Source: Defluviitaleaceae bacterium (GTDB taxonomy: Bacteria; Bacillota; Clostridia; Lachnospirales; WQUN01). From it: a stretch of 43,961 nucleotides of DNA. Below are positions 31,807 to 40,826 of the stretch, piece after piece; the stretch's first letter is position 1, and each line of letters opens with the position of its first letter. Below the pieces are notes generated by a model. That model was not told the origin of the DNA and ran no database searches. It saw only the letters and a program-made list of their open reading frames with translations. The stretch is from positions 1 through 43,961 of the forward strand of contig WQVC01000009.1 of the NCBI GenBank assembly GCA_009781765.1, read 5' to 3'. Both the position numbers and the translations under genes were made by a program.

Positions 31807-31954
31807 GCGAATCAATGGTTGAAATAACAGTCCGCCGATGCCTTGTAAACGGCTCGCTAATTGCGCGCGGGAAGCGTTCGCCTCCGGCTCACTGCGCGCC
31901 GCCGCTCGCCACAAGGCATTTTCGGCGGGCTGTTATTCGGAAATACAGATTCGC
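31807..31954. repeat. Palindromic element between the MBOAT and DHHW genes
   Basis: GCGAATC (31807-31813) and GATTCGC (31948-31954) bound the element. Inside, 31823-31846 (AATAACAGTCCGCCGATGCC...) pairs with 31911-31937 (...GGCATTTTCGGCGGGCTGTT) with a 3-base bulge and one mismatch. The centre contains further GCGCGC pairs. It fills nearly the whole gap and would form a long cruciform or mRNA hairpin within the operon. Confidence 0.7.
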
Positions 31955-31955
31955 A

Positions 31956-33323
31956 TTAGAATCTGAAATATATGAACGGATTAAATGTTTGCCCTATCAG
32001 CAAAATAAAACTCACGCCCGCAACGGCGACATTAAAAAACGCTTCGGAAGCGGGCAAGCGATTTTTCAGCCCTTCCCAAATCCGATAGGGCTGACGTGTT
32101 GAAAATATCGCGAGAACGGGCAGTATCCATATGTTTGACAAAAGCACATCAAGCGCGTGATAGTCCCAAAGCGAGCCGCCAAAGCCGAAAAATCTTGCCG
32201 ATGCCGTTGCAAGTTCCGGCAGGTCGGTGAAATAAAACAAAACCCACCCGTACAACACAACGAGCAATAAGTACACGTGAGAAACAAGAGCCGGCAGTTT
32301 TTCCAAAAATCTGCGAAGCAAATATTTTTCAATCAAAAGTGCGACCCCGAAATACAGTCCCCAAATCACAAAATTAAGCGAAGCACCGTGCCAAAGCCCT
32401 GTTACCATCCAAACGAACATTATGTTGAAAATCGCGCGTTTCCGGTTGCCGCCCAACGGTATGTATAAATATTCCCGAAAAAACGCGCCCAAAGAAATGT
32501 GCCATCTGCGCCAAAAATCCGTTACGGATTTTGCAACGTAGGGATAATTGAAATTTTCCTTGAACTCAAAGCCGATAATTTTCCCGAGTCCGATTGCCAT
32601 ATCCGAATACGCGGAAAAATCAAAATATATTTGAAACATGAACATAATCGAACCGAGCCAAATGCCCAAGGCAGAAGCGTATGGCGATGCAAGCAGGTCA
32701 TTTGCAACAAGCCCGGCATGGTTTGCAAAAATTATTTTTTTCCCGAGTCCCGTGCAAAAGCGGGTAATTCCCGCGCTTATCATTGCACGGGTAGTCGTTC
32801 TTTTTGTAAGCATTGCCTCAACATCTTTGTACTGAATAATCGGTCCGGCTACCAACTGCGGAAACATTGAAACAAATGTCAAAAATGCAACGGGATTGCG
32901 TTGTGCTTTTATATTTCCCTTGTACAAATCAACGGAATACGACATCGTTTGAAATGTGTAAAACGAAATACCGATAGGCAACGTCGGCGCAACGGTTACG
33001 GAAATGCCGACAAGCCCGAAAAAAAACTCCGTATATTTGAAAAGAATCAACAGCCCCAAACTGCAACAAAGCGAAATTACAAGCAGAACCGTCGCCAAGG
33101 GTTTACCGCGATGCCTTTCCATAAACAACCCGATAAGACAATCCGTTGACGCCGAAAAAATGATGAGCAAAAACCAAACAGGCTCGCCCGCCGAATAAAA
33201 AAACAACGAAAAAATAAGCAGTACAAAATTACGCAAATTAACTCTTTCTGCGGGTACTGCGAAATATGCAAAAATAAAAAGCGGTAAAAAAAATACGAGA
33301 AATGTCAGGCTCGAAAAAACCAT
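31956..33323 (-). CDS. MBOAT family O-acyltransferase (AlgI-like)
   Basis: A 455-residue integral membrane protein with about ten helices. It shows FPQLVAGPIIQYKDV, the AlgI/DltB motif FWRRWHISLGAFFREYLYIPLGGNR, of which RRWHISL and YIPLGGN are most typical, and TGLWHGAS with the invariant catalytic histidine. These proteins move an acetyl group across the membrane to modify cell-surface or secreted polysaccharide. The downstream DHHW gene supplies the likely extracytoplasmic transferase. The start follows GGAG at a good distance and lies 9 bases after the stop of the upstream peptidase gene. Confidence 0.92.
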   Translation of the reverse strand: MVFSSLTFLVFFLPLFIFAYFAVPAERVNLRNFVLLIFSLFFYSAGEPVWFLLIIFSASTDCLIGLFMERHRGKPLATVLLVISLCCSLGLLILFKYTEFFFGLVGISVTVAPTLPIGISFYTFQTMSYSVDLYKGNIKAQRNPVAFLTFVSMFPQLVAGPIIQYKDVEAMLTKRTTTRAMISAGITRFCTGLGKKIIFANHAGLVANDLLASPYASALGIWLGSIMFMFQIYFDFSAYSDMAIGLGKIIGFEFKENFNYPYVAKSVTDFWRRWHISLGAFFREYLYIPLGGNRKRAIFNIMFVWMVTGLWHGASLNFVIWGLYFGVALLIEKYLLRRFLEKLPALVSHVYLLLVVLYGWVLFYFTDLPELATASARFFGFGGSLWDYHALDVLLSNIWILPVLAIFSTRQPYRIWEGLKNRLPASEAFFNVAVAGVSFILLIGQTFNPFIYFRF

Positions 33324-33332
33324 ACTGCACTC

Positions 33333-34622
33333 CTAATCGCGCACAGGCGGTACGCTGTAAATTGCGGGCGTGTAAAATTCTCCGGCTATACCGGCGGAAG
33401 CCGCCGCGCTGATGCTTGCGGTATGGTCGAAATGCCACCATTCCGAAGAAAGCGGTCGAAAACCCTCCCGTACAAAATAATCACGCATGTTCCAAATTAC
33501 TTCATGTACGTCCCTTCCCGCCGCAGAGTTCCTGTTACTCGGCAAAACAGCCTCCGGACTCAGCTCGTGCATCGAAGAAGTTCCGTGTATCGAACTCGCG
33601 CTGTTTCGAACAAATGAATAATCACCCGTTCGTATAATTTCCTGCCGGTGTACAAGACCCATTGCCGCATCAACCGCACCGCCGAGCTGATGATTTGAAC
33701 GCCCTTGCGAAATAAAGTTGCCGACACTCCATGCGCCGGTAAAAGCATTTGCAACATAAAAATCCTCGCGCACAAGTGTGTTTAGCGAATCCGCAACCAA
33801 ACGCTGTGTTGACCTCGGGCGAAATACTTCGTAAATAACGAGCGTTTCGCCATTATCAAGGGCTGACTGTTGTACGCGAAAAAGAGCGTGCGCCAAGCTG
33901 TACATACCGGGTACGTGATATTCATAGCGACCCAATCGCTCATTAAAAGAATGTGCTTCATATAATTGCCGCCCCCAAACACCGGGCAACGGAACATAAC
34001 TTGACGTAAACCTTGACGAACGCGCATTTGTAACGTTGTAGATAATTGACGGCAATACATCGGGCAAATTTATAAAACACCGGCGCGTTTCAACCCATCC
34101 TTCCGTACCGCTCGGAAGCCTTACCTCCCACCAACCCTCAACAGAACCATCCGTAATGGTAAATCCGTCACCCGGAGAAAGGCTTGCGCGAGAAGCGGAA
34201 GAGTTGTTCGGTTCTGCACGAAGCACAACATTTGTTGCCGCCCAACCGGTCGCGCCGATAACAGGCAATTCCAATGTTCCGCCCGATTCCCAATAAAACA
34301 CGTGTTCAAGCGAATACGTTGCATCAGCCGAATAATCCCGCTGAGAGTCAACAGCATCAACAATCCCGCCCGGCGAAAGAACTCCGTCGCCGTCAACATG
34401 CGTAATTCTGAAATCGGGCATCTCAAAATTTGCAACCAAAAAAAGCAGCAACGGCAAAGCAGCCATCGCCAAAACAGTAATAACAATCAGGCGTATCATA
34501 TCGCCGCTTAATCGCGGTCGCTTTTTTTGGTTAATTTGTTTGAGCAGGTCGGCGTTTTGATTTTGTTCTCGGGTTCGTTCATTTTTTAATTTATCAAGCG
34601 GCGCAGGTCTTTCATTTTTCAT
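33333..34622 (-). CDS. M15-family D-Ala-D-Ala peptidase (VanX/VanY-like) with SH3-like domain
   Basis: A 429-residue membrane-anchored protein: a charged cytoplasmic start (about 40 residues), one membrane helix (LIVITVLAMAALPLLLFLVA), an SH3-like module (about 125-185; VVLRAEPNNSSASRASLSPG, EVRLPSGTEGWVETRR) and an M15 peptidase domain. The zinc ligands appear as SNHQLGGAVD (S-x-H-x4-x-x-D) and SEWWHFDH (E-x-x-W-H). The YEVFRPRSTQRL stretch is close to the VanX 'YRP..aQ' pattern. It would trim D-Ala-D-Ala stems of cell-wall precursors or mature peptidoglycan; no resistance genes are next to it. It lies between the dacA-like gene and the MBOAT gene in the same direction. Confidence 0.82.
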   Translation of the reverse strand: MKNERPAPLDKLKNERTREQNQNADLLKQINQKKRPRLSGDMIRLIVITVLAMAALPLLLFLVANFEMPDFRITHVDGDGVLSPGGIVDAVDSQRDYSADATYSLEHVFYWESGGTLELPVIGATGWAATNVVLRAEPNNSSASRASLSPGDGFTITDGSVEGWWEVRLPSGTEGWVETRRCFINLPDVLPSIIYNVTNARSSRFTSSYVPLPGVWGRQLYEAHSFNERLGRYEYHVPGMYSLAHALFRVQQSALDNGETLVIYEVFRPRSTQRLVADSLNTLVREDFYVANAFTGAWSVGNFISQGRSNHQLGGAVDAAMGLVHRQEIIRTGDYSFVRNSASSIHGTSSMHELSPEAVLPSNRNSAAGRDVHEVIWNMRDYFVREGFRPLSSEWWHFDHTASISAAASAGIAGEFYTPAIYSVPPVRD

Positions 34623-34643
34623 AATCCGACTCCCATATTTTTT

Positions 34644-35834
34644 TTACCTGAACTGAACTACGCCGGTTGCAACGTCCCACGTTCCCGACGTTCCCGTAAC
34701 CATTGCCACCAATTCTTCCGATACAAAAATTCTGCCGTTTACAGTTTGCGCGGGTGCGTTTACGGTATGGGTTTCCCCGTTTATAACCACCACGCCCCGG
34801 TCGATAAACAGCGTTACACTGTTTCCGCATTCGGATTCAAGCACGATTATTCCGTACTCGTGCCATTCAACCGAATACCCGAGCCATTCAAAAACCCCGC
34901 GAATCGGCAGCATTACCCTGTTATGTGAAACAACGGGCGGCGTATCCAAGGGAATAATATCGGAGTGATAAAAAACCCGTACCCTTTCGGCGCGTTCCGC
35001 TTCGCGGCGAGCGATTTCCTCAAAACCGAACTCCAAAAGTCGTCTGCTTTGCTGTTGGCGCGCCGCATTGTTCGGTGTGTTCATAACAACCGCGATAACG
35101 CGCCGACCGTCACGTTCTGCCGTTACGGAATGCCCCCATCCGGCTTGACGCAACGAACCCGTTTTAAAACCGTCCGCACCGGGAAACACCGGCGAATGCA
35201 CAAGCTGATTCGTATTACCGTACGTGTGTCCGTTAAATGTTACGGACGGCATGGCGGTGATTCTCAAAATATCCGGATAACGTGCTATAAACTCGCGCAC
35301 AAGAACCGCCATCGAATACGCATTTGAATAATGCACTTCCGCACCGTGAGAATTTACGAACCCGGCATACATACCAAGTTCTGCGGCAACGCTGTTCATG
35401 CGCTCAACAAAAGCCGCTTCGCTTCCCGAAATATGTTCCGCAATAACAACACCGGCCGCATTCGCAGAAGGCAACATCATAAGCCGAAGCAGGGTTTCAA
35501 CCGTTATGTATGCACCCTCGTTTAACGGAACAAATGAACCCTGCACCCGCCTGTTTTGCGAAAACCTTGCGGCGTTCGCGCTTACACGCATTTGCGTGTT
35601 AAGCGTAATGTTTCCCGCTTCAATTTCCCGGTAAACAATAAAAGCCGTCATACTTTTGGTTTTGCTTGCGGGAATCCAACGCTGATTCATGTTTTTGTCG
35701 TACAAAATTTCCCCTGTGTTAAAGCACATCACAACAGCAATGGGCGCGGTTGTAACCGACGCGCTTACCCCCAGCGGAAATAAGCCCGATAACACGCCCA
35801 TGATTGCCGACAGCAAGAATAATTTTTTTACCAT
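34644..35834 (-). CDS. D-alanyl-D-alanine carboxypeptidase (S11, DacA type) with C-terminal CuAO_N domain
   Basis: A 396-residue secreted penicillin-binding protein. The signal peptide is LLSAIMGVLSGLFPLGVSA. The three active-site motifs are complete: S-x-x-K in PASKTKSM (about residue 57), S-x-N in PSANAAG (about 122) and K-T-G in GFKTGSLRQAGWGH (about 218). It removes the last D-Ala from peptidoglycan pentapeptides. In place of the PBP5-type domain the C terminus (about 300-396) carries the CuAO_N stalk domain (VSHNRVMLPIRGVFEWLGYSVEW ..., of which VMLPIRGVFEWLGY is typical). This domain is not an amine oxidase; it may act as spacer or wall-binding part. There is only a short gap on either side, so it is within the surface operon. 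Confidence 0.88.
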   Translation of the reverse strand: MVKKLFLLSAIMGVLSGLFPLGVSASVTTAPIAVVMCFNTGEILYDKNMNQRWIPASKTKSMTAFIVYREIEAGNITLNTQMRVSANAARFSQNRRVQGSFVPLNEGAYITVETLLRLMMLPSANAAGVVIAEHISGSEAAFVERMNSVAAELGMYAGFVNSHGAEVHYSNAYSMAVLVREFIARYPDILRITAMPSVTFNGHTYGNTNQLVHSPVFPGADGFKTGSLRQAGWGHSVTAERDGRRVIAVVMNTPNNAARQQQSRRLLEFGFEEIARREAERAERVRVFYHSDIIPLDTPPVVSHNRVMLPIRGVFEWLGYSVEWHEYGIIVLESECGNSVTLFIDRGVVVINGETHTVNAPAQTVNGRIFVSEELVAMVTGTSGTWDVATGVVQFR

Positions 35835-35879
35835 ATCTGCAACACACTCCTGTGAAAGTTAAGATGCCGAACCGTAAAA

Positions 35880-36998
35880 TCAAATCTGCCCCCACCACTC
35901 AAACAGCGTGTAATGAAACGCGCCCCAAGTACCGCCGGCGTGTGAGCCAAGCCCTATGCGCGTGGCGTTGGGGCTTAATATGTTATCTCTGTGTCCGGGA
36001 GAGTTCATCCACATATCCACAACACCTTGCGGCGTGTTGGCATCGCCTGCGCCGTTCATAGCAAGCGCACTCGTAATCCCGAATGCATCTGCCGTGCCGC
36101 GAGAGCCGCCGTACGGGCCGACATTATGCCCGAGATTGAGGTTGAGATTTGCCATTGTTTGAGCATAAAACCGTGCTGCCATCATCAGCGTGTTGTCTGT
36201 CGGCAATTGATTCAGTCCGTTTTCCGCTCGGATTTCGTTGATAATACGAACAACTTCCAACTCAAAGAAAAATTGACCGCCCATTGCTTCATATTCGGCA
36301 ATCCATTCTGCTCTTTCAGCGGCGGTTAATTGCCTGTTCGGCAACGTTATTCCGGATTGCGGAATTGATGATGCCGGTGAAGGTGTCGGTTGCGGCGTCG
36401 GCTGAGGGGTCGGTTGCGGTGTCGGCTGCGGGGTCGGTTGCGGTGTCGGCTGAGGGGTCGGTTGCGGTGTCGGCTGAGGGGTCGGTTGCGGTGTCGGCTG
36501 CGGGGTCGGTTGCGGAGTCGGCTGCGGGGTCGGTTGCGGCGTCGGTTGGGGTGTCGGTTGCGGCGTCGGTTGGGGTGTCGGTTGCGCCGGCGTCGCCGCA
36601 GGCTGATTTTCCAACGTATACACAATTACGACCATTTCCTCGGAAGGAATCCACTCGATGCGAGTACCTAAAAATTCGGCAACGAAGCGCACGGGTAAAA
36701 CGGTGCGCTGATTCTCAGTTGCCGGGGCAATATCCATTTGGGCGGAAACGCCGTTTACACGTGCGTCGGTGCGACCAATCCACATAGAAACCGTGTTGCC
36801 CTGCGCCGCAAGGTCAAGGCGTTCTTCTGCGCCGTCCCAACTTACAGAGTTAGGGGCGTTATTCGTCATTGCTTCAACCACGGCGCGAATCGGAAGCATT
36901 GTGCGCCATTGGCGCGTTACCGGAACAGTCCCTCTGCCGGGGTCAATCTCCTGCAAAACGTTATTCACGTTCATTTGCGGGTTGTTAATCCACATCAT
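35880..36998 (-). CDS. CuAO_N and CAP (SCP/PR-1) domain protein; 5' part separated by a frameshift
   Basis: Residues about 1-95 form a CuAO_N domain ([21 protein letters not shown], shown in part: [33 protein letters not shown]). A Pro-Thr-Pro-Gln repeat follows (about 17 units), then a CAP domain with [58 protein letters not shown] and [10 protein letters not shown]. The protein lacks a signal peptide. In this frame codons are open up to 37085 and read [20 protein letters not shown] before the first ATG, which looks like real protein. The signal peptide lies in the preceding +1-shifted frame (37051-37440). The gene is therefore probably one secreted protein broken by an indel near 37051-37085. 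Confidence 0.75.
   Translation of the reverse strand: MMWINNPQMNVNNVLQEIDPGRGTVPVTRQWRTMLPIRAVVEAMTNNAPNSVSWDGAEERLDLAAQGNTVSMWIGRTDARVNGVSAQMDIAPATENQRTVLPVRFVAEFLGTRIEWIPSEEMVVIVYTLENQPAATPAQPTPQPTPQPTPQPTPQPTPQPTPQPTPQPTPQPTPQPTPQPTPQPTPQPTPQPTPQPTPQPTPQPTPSPASSIPQSGITLPNRQLTAAERAEWIAEYEAMGGQFFFELEVVRIINEIRAENGLNQLPTDNTLMMAARFYAQTMANLNLNLGHNVGPYGGSRGTADAFGITSALAMNGAGDANTPQGVVDMWMNSPGHRDNILSPNATRIGLGSHAGGTWGAFHYTLFEWWGQI
36382..36585 (-). repeat. 12-bp tandem repeat encoding Pro-Thr-Pro-Gln
   Basis: About 17 units of 12 bases, with third-position variation that gives a 24-base higher period over part of the array. On the coding strand each unit reads P-T-P-Q, making a stiff extended linker between the CuAO_N and CAP domains. 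Changes in unit number keep the frame, so only the linker length would vary. Confidence 0.9.
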
Positions 36999-37050
36999 AA
37001 TGAAACCGCGAGTGCGCCCGTCGTCGATGAAATCATCATCCGGCGGAATT

Positions 37051-37440
37051 TCAACACGCCGCCTTTCGCTCGGCGGGCCGACAACTTAACCATGAAAAAT
37101 ACACGCCTACACTTGTGGCTTCAACATGGTTAAACACAGGGCATAATCCCCACCAACAATACCCCCAAGCCGTATAGCCCTGCGCTTGAAACGACGATTT
37201 TGCAATGTCGATTTGGGCGTCGGTAACAGAAAACGGTACATCAAGGAATACCTCGCCGACAACGACATTTTGGCTGTCGATAATTTCGGCATCCAAACCT
37301 GCGACATCCCATGCGGCGGCTTCGATGTAAGCAATTCCTGCATCCGCCCCCGCAACAACCGGTGCAACAACCAACGACGACGCGACCATTACCATGGTCA
37401 GCAACACGGCGAAAATTCGCCTTCTTTTGAAACTTTTCAT
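37051..37440 (-). CDS. Signal-peptide-bearing N-terminal part of the CuAO_N/CAP protein (frameshifted)
   Basis: A 129-codon frame that starts after a strong GAGGAGG site. It has a clear signal peptide ([20 protein letters not shown], cut near GADA) and a small domain with [40 protein letters not shown] and a Trp/Cys-rich turn ([10 protein letters not shown]). It ends 52 bases before the first ATG of the CAP frame. The downstream frame is open from 37085, so a single-base deletion (for example of one C in the CCC near 37075, giving [14 protein letters not shown]) would join both into one protein of about 520 residues. Alternatively it is a small secreted protein of its own. Confidence 0.65.
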   Translation of the reverse strand: MKSFKRRRIFAVLLTMVMVASSLVVAPVVAGADAGIAYIEAAAWDVAGLDAEIIDSQNVVVGEVFLDVPFSVTDAQIDIAKSSFQAQGYTAWGYCWWGLCPVFNHVEATSVGVYFSWLSCRPAERKAAC

Positions 37441-37521
37441 TTCTGTTCTCCTCCTCGTATTTTGTATATGTAACCTTACGGATTACATTTGTTGTGGTAA
37501 CGATTACTGCATTTTCATGCG

Positions 37522-38583
37522 TTAATGCCGCGCACGGAAGTAAATGCGCCCCGGCTCCGGAGAACCATAGGTATAATGAAGAAGCTCGGAAACAGTAACC
37601 AACTGAAAGCCTTCTTCAATCAACCGAGGGATTACACGTTCCATAGCAAGAGCGGTTGTGCGGTGGGTATCATGCAGCAATATGATGTCCCCCTCCCGCA
37701 CGTTTGACATTATGCGTTGATATATAACGTTCGCATTGCGGTCGCGCCAATCAAGGGTGTCGATAGACCACATGACAAGTGCGTATCCGGTTTCGCCGGC
37801 AACACGAGCAACTCGGTTATTAACAGCACCGCCGGGAGGTCGAACTATTGGCGGCGATTCCCCGATTAGCGCGTAAATTGCCCGGCTTCCCGCTTGAATA
37901 TCGTAAATAATATCTGCGTCATCACGCATAGCCGTCATAATTTGATGGTGGAATGTATGGTTTGCAATTTCGTTGCCCGCTTCAAAAACAATGTCGCGAC
38001 GCGCTTCCAACCTGCGCCCGACAACAAAAAATGTTGCCCTCGCGTCGTGATATTCCAAAAGGTTGACAATGTGTTCCGTGTGCGCCGCCGGTCCGTCATC
38101 AAAAGTAAGCGCAACCATGGGTCGCAAGCGAATATAAGGCACATATTGCGTTGAGACTCGTTCCGGCAGCCTTGTTGAAATTTCAAGTGTTTGAGTCCCG
38201 TTACTCCAACGAAAGAAAAAACCCAAATTTTCAACGAGGCAAAGCGGAAGCATCGTGTTATAACCAACAATTTGAGCCGGAACATTAAGTTCGCGGCTTG
38301 CGCCTTCGAGGGTGAATGTTGTACTGCCCAATGCGGTAACAATCGTGAAGCAACAATTTTTTAATGTAACGATGTCTTCGCTCCAATCCGCTTCAAAACC
38401 CAACAGTTCAAAGACGCCGGGAGGAACAAGCGCAGTGCCGTTTACGATAACAGGAGGTCGCCCTTCAAGTTCCGCAGGAACACCATCTATCGTCAAATTG
38501 ATGGTGTCCTGTGCAAAAACTTTGCCATCGGCAACAAGCGCATAAGCAAATGCTATCGTGAGGAAAAGAAATATTTTTTTCAT
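37522..38583 (-). CDS. Secreted polysaccharide deacetylase (NodB domain) with N-terminal CuAO_N domain
   Basis: A 353-residue exported CE4-type deacetylase. The signal peptide is IFLFLTIAFAYALVADG. A CuAO_N region follows (about 30-140; VNGTALVPPGVFELLGFEADW), then the NodB domain with motif 1 LTFDDGP (catalytic and metal Asp), motif 2 NHTFHH (H-x3-H), motif 3 IVRPPGG, motif 4 DTLDW and motif 5 ILLHDT. All catalytic residues are in place. It would remove acetyl groups from peptidoglycan or a surface glycan, the opposite of the MBOAT/DHHW pair in the same cluster. It lies 22 bases after the GtrII-like gene. Confidence 0.9.
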   Translation of the reverse strand: MKKIFLFLTIAFAYALVADGKVFAQDTINLTIDGVPAELEGRPPVIVNGTALVPPGVFELLGFEADWSEDIVTLKNCCFTIVTALGSTTFTLEGASRELNVPAQIVGYNTMLPLCLVENLGFFFRWSNGTQTLEISTRLPERVSTQYVPYIRLRPMVALTFDDGPAAHTEHIVNLLEYHDARATFFVVGRRLEARRDIVFEAGNEIANHTFHHQIMTAMRDDADIIYDIQAGSRAIYALIGESPPIVRPPGGAVNNRVARVAGETGYALVMWSIDTLDWRDRNANVIYQRIMSNVREGDIILLHDTHRTTALAMERVIPRLIEEGFQLVTVSELLHYTYGSPEPGRIYFRARH

Positions 38584-38605
38584 ATACCCACCCCCTACTT
38601 GAAAT

Positions 38606-40738
38606 TCAATTCGCGATAATTACTGCGGTGCTTGTTTCGGCATCCCACTCTGCGGTTCGTACGCTAAAAAACTCTTCGACAAATCCAAAAGGTACTAATG
38701 CAACGCCTTCCGTTTCCATCCATGGGATATCGGATATTTCTTGCCCGCCATAAATCAGAACAACTGCTCCCAACGCATTGTCCCACGCAACAGTTGCCCC
38801 TAAATGTTCCGCAATAAATCGCAACGGCATCATTATTTCATCGTTTCGGATTATTGCGGTTATGTCAAAACTTTCGCCGACAGTAATCCCGTTTGAGATT
38901 ATATTTACCGTTATCGCAGGGAGGTCTGCTTCAATTTCATCGCTTCTGACTTCAGCCAACAGCAATCCTTCTGATGTTTCTACTCGCGCCCTTATTTCAT
39001 ATGTGCCGCTTCTGTGAAGTTCAATTTCATGGATAGCCTCCGCATCACTTACATAGCTCACCATATTGCCGTTCCTGTAAATAAAATACGTGTAAACTTC
39101 TCCAACAAGGCCTCGCCCGGTATGCCTTGTTTCAATTAAAAGCGCGTTACCTTCGGTAAGCTCGCCCGTTACAACCGCGACGGGCGATATATTTATCACA
39201 ATTATATCGTCTATGACTGCAACCGAACCCTCGCGCGGAAAAACCGGCAGTTGTGCAGTTATCACTTTGTCGAGTATTTCGCTGTATTGTTCAGGAGGCG
39301 CAGCGGTAAGCCGTGTGCCGTGTATTGTGTTGAGAAGCACTGCCAATTGGTGCGACGAATACCCGTATGCGCTAAACCCGACAAACTGCCCGGAAAGTCC
39401 CGTTCTTTTCACATTTTCACGCGCAAAAGCAGACACTGCTTGCGGGTAATATACACTTTCCGAAAGATTTCCGATTACAATTATTGTATTTGACTGAGAA
39501 TAAGGAATAAGCGGGTCTATCCGCGCAAGAAGCCTTGTGGTTATGGAAATCGTTCTGTTGAAATAGGTGTTGAGGTTCATGTAGTGGATATTGCTTATTA
39601 TCACAAAGTTTGCAATGATAAACAGCACAGACCCCGAAAATATTCGTTTAACTGACACGCTTCCTTCCAACCGTTCTGCTAAAATAACCGCAAAAACAAA
39701 GACTAAAACAAATGCATATATCATTAACGTAGATGCCAAGTTGTCAGCTTCAAAAAAAGCGGAAAAATTTGCGGCAAAGGGAATAAGCGCGGAAATAAAC
39801 AATGCGCCAATTAACCTGACACCCTTGTAATTTTTAAAAACAAAACCAGCAGAAATTAAAATAACAACAGCATACACAACAGCCAATGCGTTACTTGTAT
39901 GATGGTAGCTGTAAAATCCGGAATGAAAAACGGCAAAGAAAAACCGATAAAATCCGGCATATACAAGAAATAAAATTCGAGGCAACTCTGAAAAATTGAT
40001 GACATGCATTTCGTCTATGCCTCTGTATTCACTTAAAGGTATGCCCGTTATCAAAGTAACTGCTTGCAACGAAGCAAAGTAAAATAATCCGCCCGTTACA
40101 GCCAAAAGCAAAAAATTTATCGCATTTTTTCGCAGTGACCTAACGTCGCTGTCTTTCAATTGAACTATCAAATAAACCAAGCACAATACAAGAGCCATAC
40201 TTACTTTTGATTGGTAAATCGCCATAGTCAACATAAGCAACAACCCGCCGGGCAAAAAACCGAATTTATATTTAAGCGTAATGTAAAACCCCGCCACAGA
40301 CAGCATCGCCGCAAAATAATATCCTGCGCCTTCAATCAAATAACCGTTTGTATATGCTATGGCGGGAAACGTACACATAAGCCCCGCAATCAAAAACGCG
40401 CTGAACTTTCGCGTTACTTCAAAGACCTTACAAACCAAAAAAACCGATACAGCTAAGAATGCTAACTGAAACAAGCCAACCGCAACCGGAAGCATGAACT
40501 GATAGTTTATATTATTTATAACATTGTTAAACCATCGTCCTGACCCTACATTGTGACATGTAGCGATTATAAGCTGTAGGTCATCTTCGTTAATCAGCCT
40601 GTTCGTATATATAAACAAATGCGTAATAAACCCAATTATCAAAGCCGAAAAAAAGCCTGCTTTCCAAGCCGGCAATTGAGCATTCCAGAGGTCAATGAAA
40701 ATATTTTCGTCGTTGAGCATTTCAAAATATTTGCGCAT
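38606..40738 (-). CDS. GtrII-like membrane glycosyltransferase fused to a CuAO_N domain
   Basis: A 710-residue protein. The first 400 residues hold about eleven membrane helices in the pattern of the GtrII family: FIYTNRLINEDDLQLI, GSGRWFNNVIN, TFPAIAYTNGYL and LTMAIYQSKVSMALVLCLVY. The family's polyprenyl-dependent members add glucose to surface polymers from the outer face. Residues about 400-530 are extracellular; about 540-620 resemble a beta-sandwich (YTYFIYRNGNMVSYVSD; SGTYEIRARVETSEG), and the C terminus (about 630-710) is a CuAO_N domain (MMPLRFIAEHLGATVAWDNA). This fusion is unusual. It sits between the WG-repeat gene and the deacetylase. Confidence 0.78.
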   Translation of the reverse strand: MRKYFEMLNDENIFIDLWNAQLPAWKAGFFSALIIGFITHLFIYTNRLINEDDLQLIIATCHNVGSGRWFNNVINNINYQFMLPVAVGLFQLAFLAVSVFLVCKVFEVTRKFSAFLIAGLMCTFPAIAYTNGYLIEGAGYYFAAMLSVAGFYITLKYKFGFLPGGLLLMLTMAIYQSKVSMALVLCLVYLIVQLKDSDVRSLRKNAINFLLLAVTGGLFYFASLQAVTLITGIPLSEYRGIDEMHVINFSELPRILFLVYAGFYRFFFAVFHSGFYSYHHTSNALAVVYAVVILISAGFVFKNYKGVRLIGALFISALIPFAANFSAFFEADNLASTLMIYAFVLVFVFAVILAERLEGSVSVKRIFSGSVLFIIANFVIISNIHYMNLNTYFNRTISITTRLLARIDPLIPYSQSNTIIVIGNLSESVYYPQAVSAFARENVKRTGLSGQFVGFSAYGYSSHQLAVLLNTIHGTRLTAAPPEQYSEILDKVITAQLPVFPREGSVAVIDDIIVINISPVAVVTGELTEGNALLIETRHTGRGLVGEVYTYFIYRNGNMVSYVSDAEAIHEIELHRSGTYEIRARVETSEGLLLAEVRSDEIEADLPAITVNIISNGITVGESFDITAIIRNDEIMMPLRFIAEHLGATVAWDNALGAVVLIYGGQEISDIPWMETEGVALVPFGFVEEFFSVRTAEWDAETSTAVIIAN

Positions 40739-40783
40739 TGATTTTATCCCCTATCTCTCCGGTCTATCAAAAAAGCGAAGCTC

Positions 40784-40820
40784 CCTCGCCCCGACAATCG
40801 GTTAAATTGACGAGGCGAGG
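40784..40820 (-). terminator. Hairpin after the WG-repeat gene
   Basis: CCTCGCC (40784-40790) and GGCGAGG (40814-40820) form the outer stem, and on the minus strand the hairpin is followed by GGAGCTTCGCTTTTTTG. It would end or reduce transcription from the WG-repeat gene before the GtrII-like gene. Confidence 0.55.
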
Positions 40821-40826
40821 CTGTTT

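Noticed and set aside
36382-36585. Possible CRISPR array
   Set aside because: Units are contiguous 12-mers without spacers and are translated in frame; no cas genes are present.
36284-36787. Frames encoding AAGSVAVS- or RGRLRCRL-type repeats on both strands at the 12-bp array
   Set aside because: The array gives open frames in every phase. Only the minus-strand frame with Pro-Thr-Pro-Gln joins two known domains.
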